From NCBI GenBank assembly GCA_003427395.1, contig BFEA01000269.1, positions 1,426,012-1,455,548 of the forward strand: 29,537 bases of DNA, given 5' to 3'. The notes under the pieces are model-generated. The model had not been told where the DNA came from. It searched no databases and was given only the letters and a program-made list of their open reading frames with translations. Positions 27,892 through 29,537 of the stretch are shown in pieces. How positions within the stretch are numbered: position 1 is the first letter of the stretch; each line of letters begins with the position of its first letter. The position numbers were made by a program, and so were the translations under genes. The DNA comes from Chara braunii. Taxonomy: Eukaryota; Streptophyta; Charophyceae; Charales; Characeae.

Positions 27892-28374
27892 CTCGACCCA
27901 GCTGATCGTTCTGCGGGTATTTTCCAGGGCTGGTGTTTTTGCCGGCAAGTGAGAAATTACATTCCAACCCTTGTCCGACCCTGCTCTGTACCTGTCTATA
28001 TGCGAAGCATGCACCAAATCGTCAATCCTGTTCATATACATTTGGACAGCAGTCATGTTCTGATCACAAATTTTCCCCGATCTTTTTCAGCTAAAAAAAA
28101 CTGTCATGTCTCCTGTGGTGCAGGCCTCTCAGAACTTGGATGTCACGAACTTTAGAGGTCATGAGGCACATACTCACAACGGACTCTTAGAGAAAACGGT
28201 ACGATTCCCTGGATGCATACGGTCAGGATAGACGTCCACATTCAGTCAAGAGAGACCTTCACAGTGTGTGACAGTGACAAACAGCCTGTCACACCCTTCG
28301 GTCAAGTCTCAAACCTTTTGCCTCCCTTCCTCTTCCCTCCCACTACGAACATCAACAGTGTCCGCAGATCGATG
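27892..28374. other. Unassigned sequence
   Basis: No recognisable gene or repeat. The 92-codon frame at 28213-28491 is driven by the G-rich tract. Confidence 0.4.
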
Positions 28375-28420
28375 GTGGGGTGGGGGGTTGGGGGGGTTGG
28401 GGGGGTTGGGGGGGGGGGGC
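28375..28420 (+). repeat. G-rich (GGGGGGTT)n tract with quadruplex potential
   Basis: At least five runs of four or more guanines with one- or two-base spacers on the plus strand. A four-run G-quadruplex can be drawn; no function is implied. Confidence 0.85.
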
Positions 28421-28457
28421 AACGGGCTATCTTTAGATGGCCGACACCAAAGATGCC

Positions 28458-28531
28458 CAGGAAGATGGGAATCGAACCCATGACCTTCTAAATGGCACTT
28501 AGTGTGCCTTTACCAACTGCGCTACGGGGCT
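28458..28531 (-). ncRNA. tRNA-like sequence (SINE head or tRNA relic)
   Basis: The minus strand has TAGCGCAGTTGG (A-box/D-arm) and GGTTCGATTCC (B-box) at normal tRNA spacing. The T-arm ATGGG/CCCAT is perfect. The D-stem GCGC/GCAC has one mismatch. The anticodon arm CTAA/TTAG carries loop GTGCCAT (T33 present, anticodon would be GCC). The acceptor arms (AGCCCCG and CTTCCTG) do not pair. A functional tRNA is therefore unlikely; a tRNA-derived SINE or a decayed tRNA fits better. Confidence 0.6.
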
Positions 28532-28579
28532 GACGCCACGTCGGTCGCTGGCCTTGGCGAGATTTCGAAGCGAAAACTT

Positions 28580-28675
28580 TCTGAAGGGCAAACGGCCTCG
28601 CTCCGCTGCTCACCAAATGTGCAAAATGAGAATGAATCTTCCTCTAGCACATGGGATAATACACCGCTTTCCCCC
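28580..28675 (+). repeat. Dispersed repeat Z, copy 2
   Basis: GCTGCT then GCAAAAT, GAATGAATCTTC, CTAG, ACATGG, ATACA(C/T)CGC in the same order and spacing as 24926-24990. Both copies lie within about 0.5 kb of a minus-strand tRNA-like segment. Confidence 0.6.
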
Positions 28676-28792
28676 AAAAAAACAGAAAAAAAAATACACC
28701 GCCATGTTTTTTTTTTTGTCTTTTGTGGATGTGGTGAACAGTGGAGCGAGGCCCAAATGCCCGCGAATTGTTTAAAATTAAAAAAAACCTCG

Positions 28793-28794
<2 letters not shown>

Positions 28795-28847
<53 letters not shown>
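28795..28847 (-). repeat. (TAA)n tail/microsatellite of LINE D
   Basis: About 16 TTA triplets on the plus strand. Read on the minus strand this (TAA)n begins directly after the stop codon of the LINE D frame, as in LINEs with (TAA)n tails. Confidence 0.8.
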
Positions 28848-28848
28848 T

Positions 28849-29402
28849 TTAAATCCGACCAACCCCAATTATACGGGTCCATTTTGAAGGATGAAGCTGG
28901 ACACCAAGTGGAGCAAGTTTCCTTACGCTCGGGCCCGCAGTAATCCAAACCCTCACTTCTTGTAGATCATCATCTAGAGTCACCACTTCTTCACCTATAA
29001 AGCTGAGGAGGTCCTCTGTCTTAGCGTTCCGACTGCGCTTCCAAACTTGTACCTTCGTGCTCCCCTGTGAAGGGGGGCCAATCACACGCCAGAATTCGGA
29101 TGAACAAAAGGGGGAAGAAAATCATGTATGCTTTGCCGGATGTCTGTTTGGTTGGAGACACAGGAGCCAGGATGCATGCATTGCTTGCTTCAGAGCTTCA
29201 AAGTTATCGCTGATATTGTGGGCCCTAGGCAATTTCGCTCGAAGTGAGTCCACTTAGAGCCAGCAATTCCAGTCTCATTCCGCAGGTCACTGAGGCGAAG
29301 CACACCCTTTATACACCAAGTCTTACCAAAGTTTCTTGAAGATGGAGCAACTGAGAAAACCTCGCCATTCTGTTGCAGAATCTGAGGGTTGTCAAAAAGC
29401 AA
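28849..29402 (-). pseudogene. Antisense LINE family D ORF2 C-terminal fragment
   Basis: The first part (29402-29190) reads LLFDNPQIL..., FGKTWCIKGVLRLSDLRNE..., ITLKL. This follows the common L1-like pattern of a Leu-rich Asn-Pro segment, then a W..kGI..l.DL.dE..G segment located after the RT. A frame change leads to 29085-28849 (VIGPPSQGS...EEVVTLDDDLQEV...LHPSKWTRIIGVGRI), closing with TAA that merges into the (TAA)n tail. No RT or zinc motif lies inside the window. The assignment rests on one short pattern plus the tail. Confidence 0.5.
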
Positions 29403-29537
29403 TTGATTAAACCACCAGTACCTCGCTCAGCTATAGAGTCCGAAGCTCGGACTACCGGTAGCCCGATGATTCCTGAGCCTCGGACTTTATGGCCGAGCCT
29501 CGGACAACCGGTAGGACATCACAGAAACAAAAAAAAA
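29403..29537. repeat. CTCGGAC short repeats and palindrome at the right edge
   Basis: GA(A/G)GC(C)TCGGAC occurs at 29442-29452, 29475-29485 and 29495-29505. The first and third are followed by (T/A)ACCGGTAG; CTACCGGTAG (29452-29461) is a perfect palindrome. The window ends in an A-run. Confidence 0.7.

Noticed and set aside
28502-28852. 116-codon ORF ending in poly-Tyr, and its antisense poly-Asn ORF
   Set aside because: Both are translations of the (TTA)n microsatellite.

Overview
The window looks like a piece of nuclear genome from a eukaryote of the plant lineage (land plant or streptophyte alga; I cannot name the species). It has no bacterial gene organisation, no operons and no convincing intact host gene. 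It is filled with decayed L1-like non-LTR retrotransposons (LINEs) carrying an APE-type endonuclease, a reverse transcriptase (RT) and a plant-style RT zinc-binding domain. It also holds a U6 snRNA retropseudogene, long unclassified direct repeats, tRNA-like SINE-type fragments, microsatellites and homopolymers. Two plant-type TTTAGGG-like units near 17184-17200 fit this lineage but prove little.

Layout. 1-1319: 3' part of LINE family A (copy A1), ending in poly(A). 1320-4386: 5'-truncated family B element (B1) with a nearly intact RT (FADD motif) and a heptamer tail. 4387-5880: unassigned DNA containing an antisense B-like ORF2 fragment (about 5050-5470). 5880-7769: second family A copy (A2), with stops, a frameshift and an internal deletion. 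7770-9700: non-coding, strand-asymmetric and low-complexity DNA. 9730-17595: an almost full-length but dead family B element (B3) with 5' tandem units, ORF1 with a zinc-knuckle remnant, ORF2, 3'UTR and poly(A). 17606-17722: U6 retropseudogene. 18054-19108: repeat X copy 1. 19150-20459: antisense third LINE (C) lacking its RT core. 20460-20497: a perfect back-to-back pair of Tn5 mosaic ends, which is the Nextera mate-pair junction linker. 20498-25840: AT-rich repeat DNA with repeat Y copy 1, short tandem repeats and tRNA-like pieces. 25841-27711: repeat X copy 2, a scrambled palindromic patch, and repeat Y copy 2 ending in poly(A). 27740-27891: a foldback element. 28375-29529: G-rich tract, tRNA-like sequence, (TTA)n, and an antisense LINE C-terminal fragment (D).

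How the parts relate. Families A and B share a 3'-end architecture: a small hairpin followed by an AATCAATG core, then a GCTCC/GGAGC hairpin, then a terminal hairpin just before the A-tail. Base changes in these stems are partly compensatory, so this is a plausible RNA signal for target-primed reverse transcription. The poly(A)-tailed U6 copy is likely a by-product of the same machinery. The main caution is that the linker at 20460-20497 cuts LINE C abruptly, so sequence left and right of it should not be assumed contiguous in the genome. All similarities here were judged by eye; none was computed.
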